50,011 nt of DNA from Spirabiliibacterium mucosae (GCF_014884965.1 NZ_JABTBO010000017.1:1-50011), one strand, 5' to 3'; positions 8,790 to 18,226 are shown, counted from the stretch's first letter. Translations and numbers: made by a program. The notes: generated by a model not told the origin, from the letters alone.

Positions 8790-9241
8790 TGGGCGCTCGT
8801 ATTTCAGGCATGAACTTTGATTTTATGGTCTATGGCGTGCCAGTACACGCGGAAAGCGTTTCGCTTTCCATCACTGACAACTCTGCAGTGGCGCAAACCA
8901 ACGGTGTGCCCGACGGCTTTGTGGACGGCGATGTGACAGGCGAAGGCGAAATTGAGCTAGATGTGCGCAATGCCAACAAACTCAACGCAGCAGCCGCTGG
9001 TGCGGGGTCTTACCGTGATTTGCCGTTGGTGGATTTGGTCTTTTTTGCACAGCGTGAAAAAGAGCGTTTCAAGGTGGAAGCGTTCGAGTGCAAATTGATG
9101 TTGACCGACCTTTTGAGCATTGACCCGAAAGGCGGCGCAAAATCCACCGTGAAAGTGAAATATTTTGTCACAAGCCCAGACTTTGTGCGAATTAATGGCG
9201 TGCCTTACCTCTCACGCCAAGACACGCGCGATCTAGGCTAA
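8789..9241 (+). CDS. tail tube protein (DUF2597, HP1 type)
   Basis: Predicted 150-residue tube subunit, equivalent of P2 FII. The start GARISGMNFDFMVYGVPVH, the GVPDGFVDGDVTGEGEIELD segment and the end of KYFVTSPDFVRINGVPYL are typical of DUF2597 tube proteins. ATG 8789 is preferred over ATG 8786 because the AGGGGG at 8777-8782 then lies 6 bases upstream. The sheath stop is at 8787-8789. A hairpin follows the gene, so it may end a transcription unit. Confidence 0.88.
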   Translation: MGARISGMNFDFMVYGVPVHAESVSLSITDNSAVAQTNGVPDGFVDGDVTGEGEIELDVRNANKLNAAAAGAGSYRDLPLVDLVFFAQREKERFKVEAFECKLMLTDLLSIDPKGGAKSTVKVKYFVTSPDFVRINGVPYLSRQDTRDLG

Positions 9242-9247
9242 CAGGTT

Positions 9248-9316
9248 TGCGTGGGCGGATTGGGCATTAACATAACAATAATAATAAACAAAAGAGCAAT
9301 CCAGCCCACGCATTTT
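9248..9316 (+). terminator. hairpin between structural and lysis genes
   Basis: Arms 9248-9262 and 9297-9312 pair over 15 bases with one bulged base, followed by TTTT at 9313-9316. The 34-base loop is A/T-rich and includes an AACAATAATAAT tract (from 9274). It sits between the tube gene and the lysis genes and could lower read-through into them. The long loop and short T run make it a weak terminator at best. Confidence 0.5.
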
Positions 9317-9327
9317 AAGGTTGTACG

Positions 9328-10035
9328 ATGAATAAATTCGATAATGTGCCTTATTTAGGCGCGCTTGTTTCTATTTTGAGCACATGGAGTGTGAGCGACT
9401 TGGCATCGGTTTTAGGGATTATGTTTGGTTTTGCCACACTTGCTATGAACTTTTATTACAAGCGCAAAGAATATCAATTAAAACTGGAAGAACTGCAAAG
9501 GAAATACCCAAGTGCGAAAAATATAAAAAAAGCGGCAGTGTGTAGTGTGGCGGTGATTATTGGGCTGGTGGTCAGCCAACATAATGACGAAATCCGCACC
9601 AGCGCCCGTGGCCTTGAAATTATTGGCAATGCCGAGGGCTGCCGGCGAGAGCCTTACAAATGCCCCGCCGACGTGCTCACCGTGGGTATTGGCTCAACTG
9701 CGGCCAGTGGTAATGCGATTGTGAAAAAACACTACACCGATGCCGAGATTGCCACGCGCTGGGTGGCGGACATTCAGCACGCCGAGCGCTGCGTCAACCG
9801 CTATGCTAACGGTGAAAAGCTCACCCAAGGGCAATTTGAGGCGCTGACATCGCTCACCTTTAACGTGGGCTGTGGCCGGCTGAAAAATTCCACTATTTAT
9901 CGCCTTGCCCGCGAAGGCAAGAAAACCGCACTTTGTAACGAGTTTCGCCGCTGGATTTACGCGGGCGGAAAGCCATTGCAAGGGCTAATCAACCGACGTG
10001 AACAGGAGCGTGATTTATGTTTAACGGGCGAATAA
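9328..10035 (+). CDS. holin fused in frame to SAR-type endolysin
   Basis: One 235-residue frame reads as two lysis proteins. Residues 1-60 look like a lysis-S-type holin (LASVLGIMFGFATLAMNFYYKRKEY). From about residue 66 there is a lysozyme: a weak signal-anchor (AAVCSVAVIIGLVVS), then a glycoside hydrolase 24 domain with the triad Glu-x8-Cys-x5-Thr in the segment AEGCRREPYKCPADVLT. These are normally separate genes. One extra A in the run at 9517-9521 would end the holin at a TAG just past 9540 and let the endolysin start at GTG 9512, which has AAAGGA at 9497-9502. A sequence error is therefore likely, but a real fusion cannot be ruled out. Confidence 0.82.
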   Translation: MNKFDNVPYLGALVSILSTWSVSDLASVLGIMFGFATLAMNFYYKRKEYQLKLEELQRKYPSAKNIKKAAVCSVAVIIGLVVSQHNDEIRTSARGLEIIGNAEGCRREPYKCPADVLTVGIGSTAASGNAIVKKHYTDAEIATRWVADIQHAERCVNRYANGEKLTQGQFEALTSLTFNVGCGRLKNSTIYRLAREGKKTALCNEFRRWIYAGGKPLQGLINRREQERDLCLTGE

Positions 10036-10460
10036 TTGGCTTTCAAGGTGTGGCGATCGTAGTGCTGATCTTGCTCAATGTGGTGGCTTATTTTCAAAGC
10101 AATAACCAAAAAGCCAAATTAGACGTGCTGGAAACCGCATTGAGTGCGCAGAAAAAGCAAAATTTGGCCTTGTATGCCGAGGTACTGAAAAACCGCGACA
10201 TGGTGGCGCAATTTCAACAACAGCAAACGGAATTAATCAGCGCATTGCGTGAGCAACAAGCCCACGCTGCAGCGCACACTAAAGCACTGAAACAGGAGCT
10301 AGAGAATGAGAATAATCAAAGCTGGGCTGATCGCCGTGTGCCTGCTGGCATTGCACGCGTGTTCAACCAACGAGGCGCAACCGGTGGTGCTCAACACCCC
10401 GCTGCTGTGCCCACAAGTGAGCGAGTGCAAGGCGCAAACGCCGCACATCACCACCAATAA
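10017..10460 (+). CDS. Rz-like inner-membrane spanin
   Basis: Predicted 147 residues with an N-terminal membrane anchor (VAIVVLILLNVVAYF, about residues 12-26) and a long Gln/Ala/Lys-rich coiled coil (about 30-95), the layout of an i-spanin. Its C-terminal third is encoded in the region shared with the Rz1 gene. It begins inside the endolysin's last codons. With the o-spanin it spans the periplasm and fuses the two membranes at the last step of lysis. Confidence 0.82.
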   Translation: MFNGRIIGFQGVAIVVLILLNVVAYFQSNNQKAKLDVLETALSAQKKQNLALYAEVLKNRDMVAQFQQQQTELISALREQQAHAAAHTKALKQELENENNQSWADRRVPAGIARVFNQRGATGGAQHPAAVPTSERVQGANAAHHHQ

Positions 10461-10572
10461 AGATTTAGTTATGGCACTGGACAACGCTTTAAACGGCCTT
10501 GAACAGTGCGAAATCATCAACCGCACTTTGCAAAATTGCATTGCGCATTACAACAACGGAGCAAAACAATGA
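10306..10572 (+). CDS. Rz1-like outer-membrane spanin lipoprotein
   Basis: Predicted 88 residues overlapping the Rz gene in another frame, the classic Rz/Rz1 arrangement. The signal peptide ends in a lipobox-like LLALHAC, so the Cys at residue 19 would be lipidated and the rest would face the periplasm. Four further Cys follow. It is the outer-membrane partner of the preceding gene. Its stop overlaps the next gene's start by four bases (ATGA at 10569-10572). Confidence 0.82.
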   Translation: MRIIKAGLIAVCLLALHACSTNEAQPVVLNTPLLCPQVSECKAQTPHITTNKDLVMALDNALNGLEQCEIINRTLQNCIAHYNNGAKQ

Positions 10573-10871
10573 GTAAAGCAACCGAATTATTAGATCAACT
10601 GCAAGCAAAATATAAATCTAGCGTTACCATTTCGATTAATGGCTATGATTTTGTGTTTCATCGTGACGATGCCGCTTACGATGCATTTTTAAACGAAGTA
10701 ACCGAAAGTAATAAGTTAACCCCGATGAAAGATTACTTGTTGCAAATTGTTGAACGTGATCAAAAAGACGATCTATTAAAGATTATTCACTTGCCAGGCA
10801 TTGCTGCAGGTATTACCGCCAAAGTAAACGGCGAATTTATCCCGAAACTTGAGATCACGGTAAAAAACTAA
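10569..10871 (+). CDS. tail assembly chaperone (P2 GpE-like)
   Basis: Predicted 100 residues from ATG 10569, with GGAG 8 bases upstream; longer frames starting at 10506 run back into the Rz1 gene and are not preferred. Size, acidic character and place just before the tape measure match the E protein of P2 and G of lambda. Such chaperones coat the tape measure during tail assembly. The gene ends GTA AAA AAC TAA, where the last two sense codons form a slippery heptamer that leads into the E' frame. Confidence 0.85.
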   Translation: MSKATELLDQLQAKYKSSVTISINGYDFVFHRDDAAYDAFLNEVTESNKLTPMKDYLLQIVERDQKDDLLKIIHLPGIAAGITAKVNGEFIPKLEITVKN

Positions 10872-11056
10872 CTGAACGGGTAAATGCAATTGATCGCAAT
10901 GGCTATTCACAGGCCATTGCGCTACGAATGCAGTATTTACCCGATCAAGATAACAGTGAAATCAATTTGGCGCGCGCACTTTGGCTTGATAAGCATTATC
11001 ACGAAACGCTAGCTTGCGCCGTAACAAAGGGAATTTGTGACGCATTTAAAGGTTAA
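10569..11056 (+). CDS. E-E' frameshift product of the tail chaperone gene
   Basis: From the slippery A-AAA-AAC at 10862-10868, a -1 shift reads on from CTA 10868 for 62 residues (LTERVNAIDRNGYSQAIAL onward, with the stop at 11054-11056), giving a 162-residue product. The E' frame has no convincing start of its own and is open from just before the slip site to 4 bases before the tape measure. P2 makes E+E' and lambda makes GT in this way. Here E' ends ALWLDKHYHETLACAVTKGICDAFKG. The sequence supports it strongly; the shift rate is unknown. Confidence 0.75.
10862..10921 (+). promoter_or_regulatory. -1 ribosomal frameshift site with downstream hairpin
   Basis: The heptamer A-AAA-AAC (10862-10868) lies in the correct phase directly before the TAA stop of E. 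A perfect 9-base stem, CGCAATGGC at 10895-10903 with GCCATTGCG at 10913-10921, follows. It starts 26 bases past the slip site, farther than the usual 5-9, so it may act only with extra pairing (TGCA at 10885-10888 could pair with a later TGCA). Confidence 0.65.
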
Positions 11057-11059
11057 ATA

Positions 11060-13178
11060 ATGGCATTCGCTGAACATGGCTTACACTACACTATTTCTTT
11101 AACAGATTTGATGTCGCCAGGCGTCAAAGAGATTGTTAAAGAAGTAGACAAATTAGGTACCCGAGGCAAGCAAGCGATGATGCAAATAGGCATTGGCGCA
11201 GCTGGCCTTGTTGCAACCGGTATGGCGCTATCGCGTGCGCTGGCGCCCGCCATTGATATGCAACGCGCACTCGGTGAAGTGAAGTCATTAGATGTTAGCG
11301 AAAATGCGTTAAACAAACTCAAAGATACCGCACTTGAATTTAGCTCCGCCTATGGTGGCGTGGCGGCGGACTTTGTGAAGTCATCTTATGATATTCAGTC
11401 CGCCATTGCGGGGCTAAGTGATGATGAATTGTCGTCATTTACGCGCGCAAGCAACTTGTTAGCGAAAGGCACAAAATCAACCGCTGACACCATTACCAAC
11501 TACATGGGCACAATGTACGGCATTTTTGCTGACGAAGCTGACCAAATGGGCAAGGCTAACTGGGTTGACAAAATCGCAGGGCAAACAGCCGCAGCGGTGA
11601 AAATGTTCAAAACCGACGGTAACAAAATGAGTGAGGCATTCAAAACACTGGGTGCAACCGCTAAAGCCGCGGGGATTGACCTTTCCGAACAGTTCGGCGT
11701 ATTGGGCAATTTGCAAGCTACAATGAGCGGCTCGGAATCCGCCACCAAATACAAATCATTTTTAACCAACGTATTCAAGGCGCAGAAAAAGCTCGGCTTG
11801 AGCTTTACCGACAATAACAATCAAATGCTCGATATGGTCACCATCTTGGGCAAGATTAAGCAAAAATACGGTGCCACTATTGATGAGGCAGAGTCGGCGC
11901 AACTCAAAAAAAGCCTTCGGCACAGACGAGGCGGTGGCAACGATTAAATTATTATTGCCGCAACTGCACAAACTCAAAGGCGATATTCACAGCATCGCGC
12001 AAGTTAGCAACACCGTTGACCTTGATAAAATGGCGCGATCAATGCTTGACCCGTGGCAGCAATTATCCGCTATTTTGACCAATATCAAAATCGCCATTGG
12101 TGGTGAGGTATTAAAAGCCATCAACCCACTTGTTCAAAAAATTGCTGATTTGGGCAGTGATTTTGTGAAGTGGCTCACCACATACAAAAACATTGCGCGC
12201 TGGATTGGCTATATTATCGGGTTATTGATTGGCTTTACCGCTATCACAGCCACAATCACATTAGTGGTCGGCTTATTCAAGGCGTGGGCGGTGGCCGCGG
12301 CGTTTGTAGCATCACCAATTGGGCTGATTGTTCTTGCTATCGCTGGCATTGGCGTGGTGATCTATTCCGTGCGTAATGAGATTAAAGCATTCTTTTCAGG
12401 GCTTATCACAGGCTTAAAAAAAGCGGGTATCAGTTTTGATCCCGTTATCAATGCGTTTGGTCGTATGTGGAACTCATTATCCAATATTTGGGCGATTTTT
12501 AGCCGACTAAATGATGCATTAACCTTTACGATTAATAGCAGCTATGACTTATCAAGCATTGGGGAATTAATTGGCAGATCGTTTGGTTTTGTCTTTGATA
12601 TTTTTGTTGATGTATTAAATACCTTCGCCAATTTGTTTGAAACGGTTGAGGCTGTATTTTCTAACGTTACAAAATACCTGATCAAACTGTGGGATGACGT
12701 GGTCAATAATTGGAGCAAAAAATCCGCAGGTGAAATCTTTGGCGATTTAGTCAGTGGCATTGGTAACATCTTTGCCGATTTATGGGTTGGCGTTAAAAAT
12801 ATGGCGCTTGAAAGTATCAATTTTATTATCAGACAGATTAATAAATTATCAGGCCTTGTTGGCTTTAAGTTTGATGAATTTGAAATTGATAAAGACAGCA
12901 GTTTTTATAATCGAACCGGTGCAAGCGAAAGTTTGCTGAACACCACAAAGGCGTTGACCACAAACACCATTGCAACGCCTAACTTGCAATTAAGTGACAA
13001 TGCAAAACCGCAATTAGTCAATTCATCAACAACGGGCATCAACACGAAAAACATTGCAAACAATGTGAACAATTCGGTGAACATTCACAAAATTGAAGTG
13101 AACAACCCACAAAATATGCAAGAGATTTTAAATGAGGCGCAAAAGCTATCTAACGCCCGCGCCGCATTGGCATTCTAG
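11060..13178 (+). CDS. tail tape measure protein (P2 GpT-like), frame broken
   Basis: Restored length is about 705 residues. The first part (ATG 11060) is a TP901/minor-tail type core, [26 protein letters not shown], with an assembly region to residue 280. The second part has hydrophobic segments ([19 protein letters not shown] and a second to VVIYSV) expected to enter the host membrane, and a polar end. The frame breaks at the A7 run 11906-11912: with six A the join reads [16 protein letters not shown]. One extra A is the simplest cause. The protein sets tail length and is let out ahead of the DNA. Confidence 0.88.
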
Positions 13179-13186
13179 GGGGCAAG

Positions 13187-13522
13187 ATGGAAGACAAATA
13201 TTTTGACATTTTGATCACCGACGAAGATGTGACGTTAGACAGTGGCGGCGTGCCGCAGATTTGCAACAACCGTGTATCCATTGCGCAAGACATCAAACAC
13301 GCCATTTTAGAAAGTGGGCTGGCAACACAATTAATCGCCCAGCGCTCAAGCGTGCTGCGCCGTGATGTGTATTTGCAAATCATTTTTTTAGTGGAAGAAG
13401 ACGAACGGCTAATCCCCGGCACAATTTTTTTAAATGAAGAAAGTCCCGAAAGATTGTTGCTGACGGCGGAAACCTACGACTTTGGCAAAATTAGCGTGTA
13501 TGTGAGCGTAAACGATGAATGA
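13187..13522 (+). CDS. baseplate protein W-like (DUF2590)
   Basis: Predicted 111 residues with the start MEDKYFDILITDEDVTLDSGG and the segment RVSIAQDIKHAILESGL, as in the DUF2590 family of HP1-like phages. It lies in the place of P2 gene W, just before J. The gp25/W-like fold would link wedge to hub. GGGGG lies just upstream of ATG 13187. The end overlaps the start of the J gene by 8 bases. Confidence 0.82.
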   Translation: MEDKYFDILITDEDVTLDSGGVPQICNNRVSIAQDIKHAILESGLATQLIAQRSSVLRRDVYLQIIFLVEEDERLIPGTIFLNEESPERLLLTAETYDFGKISVYVSVNDE

Positions 13523-14681
13523 ATTTAAACAAATCTTGCAAGAGGCTGGCCTACCGACAGAAGAAACCGAAATCCGCCAGCACTTTGAGCGCTTGACTGA
13601 CGAGCAGGGGCTGATCACCAACACCAGCCGCATGAGCCCGTTTTGGCGCTTAGTTACCGCGATCGCGGTCAAGCCAGTGAAATGGCTGACCGATCAGCTG
13701 ATTGTGGACGTGTTGCCCAATTTGTTTGTGAAAACCGCCAAAGGCAAGTGGCTACAAATTCAAGCGTGGAGCGTGGGGTTGGATTTTAAGCCCGCCGCTA
13801 AAGCGCAAGGCTACATCACGTTTTTTAAAGATGACCCGCAAATGACGGTCAAAATCGAGGCGGGCACAGTCATTCAAACCGAGCGCATCAATGAACGCAT
13901 TTATCGCTTGATTGTGACCACCGACAATGTGATCCCAGAGGGCAAAGCCAGCGGCAAAATCTTGGTTGAGGCAGAACAAGCCGGTGCGGACTACAACTTA
14001 GCCAACGGCTATTACAAAATTTTGCCCACTGCGATTGGCGGCATTGCCCGCGTAGTCAATGAGGCCAACTGGCTGATTGTACCCGGTGCAGACAAAGAAA
14101 CCGACGACGAATTGCGCGAGCGTTACCGCACGCAGTTTTCCAGTGTGGGCAAACATCACATTGATAGCGTGTATCGTGGGCTGGTGGCCAAAATTTCGGG
14201 CTTATCCGTCAACCGCATCTATTTCAAACACGACGCACCCCGTGGACCTGGCACAGCCAACATCTATTTGCTACTCGACACAGGCGTGCCCGCGCAGCCC
14301 TTTATTGACCGTGTGAACCGCTATTTGATGGAGCAAGGCTATCACGGCCATGGTGACGACATTCAGGCCATGAAAATGGACGAAACGCAACACCAAATCG
14401 CAGTTAAAGTCTATTTTGACCCGCGGGATAATCTAAGCGAGCAAGATAAGCAAAATTATTTAGGCGTGGCCGAGCAAATGATCCGTTGTGCCTTTCGTGA
14501 AAACAACGAATACAACGTCACTAAAACCGCGCCATTTACCCGCTTTTCGTGGTCAAAATTGGGCGAGGAAATCCACGAGCAGGTGCCACAAATCAAATCT
14601 CTAGCCTGGCAACAAGCGGACATTATCAGCGAGCTGAATATCCCCCGCATTCAGTCATTAAATGTGAGTGAGGAAGTATGA
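13515..14681 (+). CDS. baseplate assembly protein J (P2 GpJ family)
   Basis: Predicted 388-residue wedge protein. Features include a long N-terminal helix region, the repeated beta-rich middle (GTVIQTERINERIYRLIVTT) and a DELRERYRTQF segment after GADKETD that is typical of Baseplate_J. It joins the baseplate to the tail fibre through the I protein. It is larger than P2 GpJ (302). The start overlaps W and the end overlaps I (ATGA at 14678-14681). Confidence 0.9.
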   Translation: MNEFKQILQEAGLPTEETEIRQHFERLTDEQGLITNTSRMSPFWRLVTAIAVKPVKWLTDQLIVDVLPNLFVKTAKGKWLQIQAWSVGLDFKPAAKAQGYITFFKDDPQMTVKIEAGTVIQTERINERIYRLIVTTDNVIPEGKASGKILVEAEQAGADYNLANGYYKILPTAIGGIARVVNEANWLIVPGADKETDDELRERYRTQFSSVGKHHIDSVYRGLVAKISGLSVNRIYFKHDAPRGPGTANIYLLLDTGVPAQPFIDRVNRYLMEQGYHGHGDDIQAMKMDETQHQIAVKVYFDPRDNLSEQDKQNYLGVAEQMIRCAFRENNEYNVTKTAPFTRFSWSKLGEEIHEQVPQIKSLAWQQADIISELNIPRIQSLNVSEEV

Positions 14682-15274
14682 TTAAAATCACTTTACCTTT
14701 TTGGATGCGGCGCGGCGAATTGCACAAAATCGCCCAATTGTTTGAGCACTGGTGGCAATTTGCGTTAAACACCATCAAGCACCCACTGCGCTTTTTAGAT
14801 GAAAAAAATTGCCCGCTGGCCATTTTGAATTTAATCGCCTACCAACGCGACATCCAGCGCTTTAAAAACGAACCCGAGCGCCTTTACCGCTTGCGGGTCA
14901 AATATGCCTTTATTAACGCACTCGATGCAGGCAGTATTGAGGGCTTTCGCCGTATATTTAAACGGCTGGAGATTGGTTATGTAGGACTGCAAGAGCGCAT
15001 TAAGGGCATTGATTGGGATATTATCAAAATCTATTTAACCGACGAGCAAATCGCGGGCAATAATGAGCTTTTGCGCGAGATTATCCGCAAATATGGCCGC
15101 ACGTGTCGGCGTTATGACTATGAGGTGGTCAGCATTACACCCACCCCGATTTATTACGGCATTTTTGAGGGTGATTATATGACCTTTTATTGCCGCTTAA
15201 AAATGCCAACAAGCACGCTTTACCACGCGCAACACGCCCAAAATGCCGAGGTATATGTGGCGCGCATTGTTTAA
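14678..15274 (+). CDS. tail protein I-like baseplate wedge (P2 GpI-like)
   Basis: Predicted 198 residues. The place between J and the fibre gene and the aromatic, basic make-up suggest the P2 GpI role, the wedge protein to which the fibre attaches. The segment RLYRLRVKYAFINALDAGSIEGFRRIFKRLEIG resembles GpI-type proteins of HP1-like phages. Translation is coupled to J by the ATGA overlap. Confidence 0.75.
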   Translation: MIKITLPFWMRRGELHKIAQLFEHWWQFALNTIKHPLRFLDEKNCPLAILNLIAYQRDIQRFKNEPERLYRLRVKYAFINALDAGSIEGFRRIFKRLEIGYVGLQERIKGIDWDIIKIYLTDEQIAGNNELLREIIRKYGRTCRRYDYEVVSITPTPIYYGIFEGDYMTFYCRLKMPTSTLYHAQHAQNAEVYVARIV

Positions 15275-15312
15275 AAATACACTCAATAATAAATATAACA
15301 AGTGAGTACATT

Positions 15313-18046
15313 ATGACAAAATACAACACCATCATCACCGACCGTTTAACTCAATACATCGCTACCAAAACCATTACAGGTGAAAAAGTGGAGTTAAGCG
15401 AGTTTGTCTTTGCCAATTTGTCACAATCCCAGCTTGAGGCCTTAAATCGCTTTAGTGATTTGCCACCCGATTATCAAATTGTGCACCGTCAAGCTGTCAG
15501 CCAAGCGGGCGTTGTCAATCAAGACTCGGTAGCGTATTCGGTGACAATGGGCACTGATACGGGCGATTTTTCCTTTAACTGGATTGGTCTTTTGACCGCT
15601 GACGGTGATTTGGCCGTGATGATGAAAACTGCACTTACGGACAAAGTCAAGAATAAGCACGGCATTCAAGGCAACAGCTTGACCCGCTCTTTGCTGCTTG
15701 AATTCGCAGGCGCGGCCGAGCATACACAAATTGACGTCAGCGCCAACACTTGGCAAATTGACTTCACAGCACGCCTTGCGGGCATTGATGACGCTATCCG
15801 TCAAACTAACCTTGATTTATACGGTGAAAGCCGCTTTTTTGACAATGGCTTTTTATGCACTAAGCAAAGCCAACGCGTGGTAAATATCAAAGCGGGCGTG
15901 GGGTATGTTCACGGCCACCGCATCACCCTTGATGAAGACACCACCCTTCAAATCAGCAAAGCCAACAGTGCGATTTATATTGACGTGGTGCGTCAAGGCA
16001 CTGTGACCAGTAAATGGGAAACATTATTCACCTTTTTAACTGACGAGATCGAAAACTACACCGACCGCGCAGGCTATCAGCACTACATTGTGAAATTGTG
16101 CGATATTGGCAGCAGCTGGGAGATTATCGACCAACGCCAAACTGGAAAAAACATCACTGAATTAGAACTTAGCGCGCCCGATGGCGCGAAATATATTGGT
16201 GAGTGCGAAAGTATTGATCAACTCAAAGAAATTGAGCCTATGAAACAAGGCCAAAAAATCATTGTTCGTGGCTATTATAAAGGTTCTTCTACTGGTGGAG
16301 GAGTGTTTTATGCTGAAACACAAGAAGCAGGATTGATAGAAGATTCGGGATTAATTATTCGGACTAAAAGAGGTTCTTTTTGGAAACGTCATTTCGATGA
16401 TGTTTATATATCTTATTTTGGAGTTGTTGGAGATGGCGAAACAGAAGAAAGCGAACAATTACAAAAGGCTATTAATGCAGCATCAAAATTAAATAAAAAT
16501 TAAAAGCCAACACAGAAAGAATTTTAGTATCTAAAACAATAGATATTAAAAATAATTGCGATATGTCAGGGGCCACACTTGTTGTAAAAAATGCTTCTTT
16601 TGAGCCTGTCTTACGCATAGGGAAAGTATCAAAAGCAAGTTATCAAGTTCGCAAAAAAACGTTTAATTTACCATCAATTGAAAACCTCTCGGCTAATAAT
16701 GAAGAATACCCTACCCAAGGTATTGGTGTACAGCTTAGAGATGTTAAAGAAAGTATTATCACCTTTGAAACAATAATAGGGTTTGGTGTTGGGATTGATG
16801 TTGGGGGTGAATTCAGTGGTTTTGGATATAATCAATTATTCCCAAAAGCCATCCTGAACAACAGAATTAACATGCGATTCTTTCCCAAAGGAGAAAGTGG
16901 ATGGTGTAATCAAAATACAATCATTGGTGGTCGGTTCGCTCATGTAATACAAACCAATAATATTAGCGGTGTAACTCAAATATTAATGAAGCCTTATTCT
17001 GAAAGTTCAGATATTTCAGGTGGGAATAATAATACATTTTTGGGATGTTCTCTTGAATCTATCAAATCGGAATACGTTGTTAATTTTGATGGTGCAGCTA
17101 GTGATAACTTATTCTTAAATTGTCGTTATGAAAATTATGGTGATTTAAAGGTGAGGTTGAAATCTCACAAAAGAGGAAGTGTGCATGGTAATCTTTTTAT
17201 CGGTGGGCATTCTCTATATAGTATTAAATTTTTATATGAAGGGGATAAGAGTTCATATAATGGATTAATTTCTTCTATGAATATGAAGATTGCAGGGCTA
17301 CAAGAAGGGATATGCATAAATAATACAACAAGTGATAATGTAAATTATGGCCATATTACTGGATATGACTCTCAGTCTAACATTCTTGAAAAAAATAAAG
17401 ATTCTAAAGATTGGTTGTATAGACTTTATTCTTTCGGAATTAACTTTAAAAGTAAGGGCGATAACTTCTCGCGTGTCAGCCTAGGACGCTGGGGACTTAC
17501 ATTTAACAATGGCGTAAATGAAAATAAAATAATACAACATACTGACGGACTTCGGATAAAAGGAAGTTTAATTCCTGAAGAAGATAATATGTATCAATTA
17601 GGCGCTGGGAATAATAGGTTTAACAATTTATATGTTTCGACGGGTACAATAAACACATCTGACCAACGCTTAAAAGATGACATTGCGCCACTTAATAAAA
17701 ATTATTGGCGGCAGCGAAAAACATCAATTTGAAAACTTACCGCTGGAAAGACGCAATCGAAGAGAAGAAAGGCGGCGCGCGTTATCACGTTGGCGTCATT
17801 GCTCAAGAGGTTCAACAAGCTTTTGCAGAGCAAGGACTAAATGCGGGTGATTATGGTGCATTTTGCTATGACCAGTGGGCAGAACAGCCCGAAGTGCTCG
17901 ACGAAGAAGGCAACGTTATTCAATCCGCACAACCTGCAGGCGATCGCTATGGTGTACGCATGGAAGAATTGCTGGCGCTAAAACTGGCTTATGCGTGTGA
18001 TGAAATTGAAAAGCTGAAAAAGCAAGTGGCAAAACTCAAAGGCTAG
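15313..18046 (+). CDS. tail spike/fibre (H-like) with S74 C-terminus, two frame breaks
   Basis: Restored length is about 911 residues. Residues 1 to about 165 form a DUF3751-like fibre N-terminus that binds the baseplate. A pectate-lyase-like segment (FGVVGDGETEESEQLQKAI) opens a beta-helix that fills most of the middle and may cut or bind capsule or LOS. The C-terminus is a peptidase S74 chaperone domain (starting TSDQRLKDDIAPLN) that releases itself after the trimer folds. The frame breaks at 16492-16502 and at 17694-17704, both in AATAAAAATTA and both mended by one A. The middle is much richer in A/T than its flanks and lacks uptake signals, as expected of an exchanged module. Confidence 0.85.
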
Positions 18047-18053
18047 ACAATAA

Positions 18054-18081
18054 AAAGCCCACCGCGGGGACGGTGGGCTTT
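18054..18081 (+). terminator. strong terminator after the tail spike
   Basis: An 11-base perfect stem (AAAGCCCACCG at 18054-18064 with its complement at 18071-18081) with a 6-base loop, starting 8 bases after the stop. The T run is only three bases, within the stem end. It should end the main late transcript, so the genes from 18227 need their own promoter. Confidence 0.8.
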
Positions 18082-18226
18082 GCCAATCAACCATTCATTA
18101 AAGGGTGTTAATGAAATGAAAACGGGGATATTTTACCTTGTTTTTATATGAATAACAATAATAACCAAGCAGAATTTAGGTTAAAAATAATAATAAATAC
18201 ATTTTTTTATGATATGGTGATCGACA
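18082..18226 (+). promoter_or_regulatory. likely promoter region for the hub genes
   Basis: An A/T-rich gap of 145 bases between a strong terminator and the next phage gene. No sigma-70 promoter of good quality is seen. TTGTT at 18138-18142 and AACAA at 18154-18158 form a dyad with an 11-base centre, loosely like the TGT-N12-ACA site of P2 Ogr but with 13 bases. AATAACAATAATAACC at 18151-18166 repeats a motif seen before other phage genes. Function is inferred from position. Confidence 0.35.

Noticed and set aside
11871-13178. Second half of the tape measure as a separate gene
   Set aside because: The proposed start is within the sense part of the first frame, and removing one A joins both halves exactly.
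15190-15312. Longer start of the tail spike frame at 15190
   Set aside because: It overlaps the I-like gene by 85 bases and adds residues unlike fibre N-termini. ATG 15313 gives the family start.
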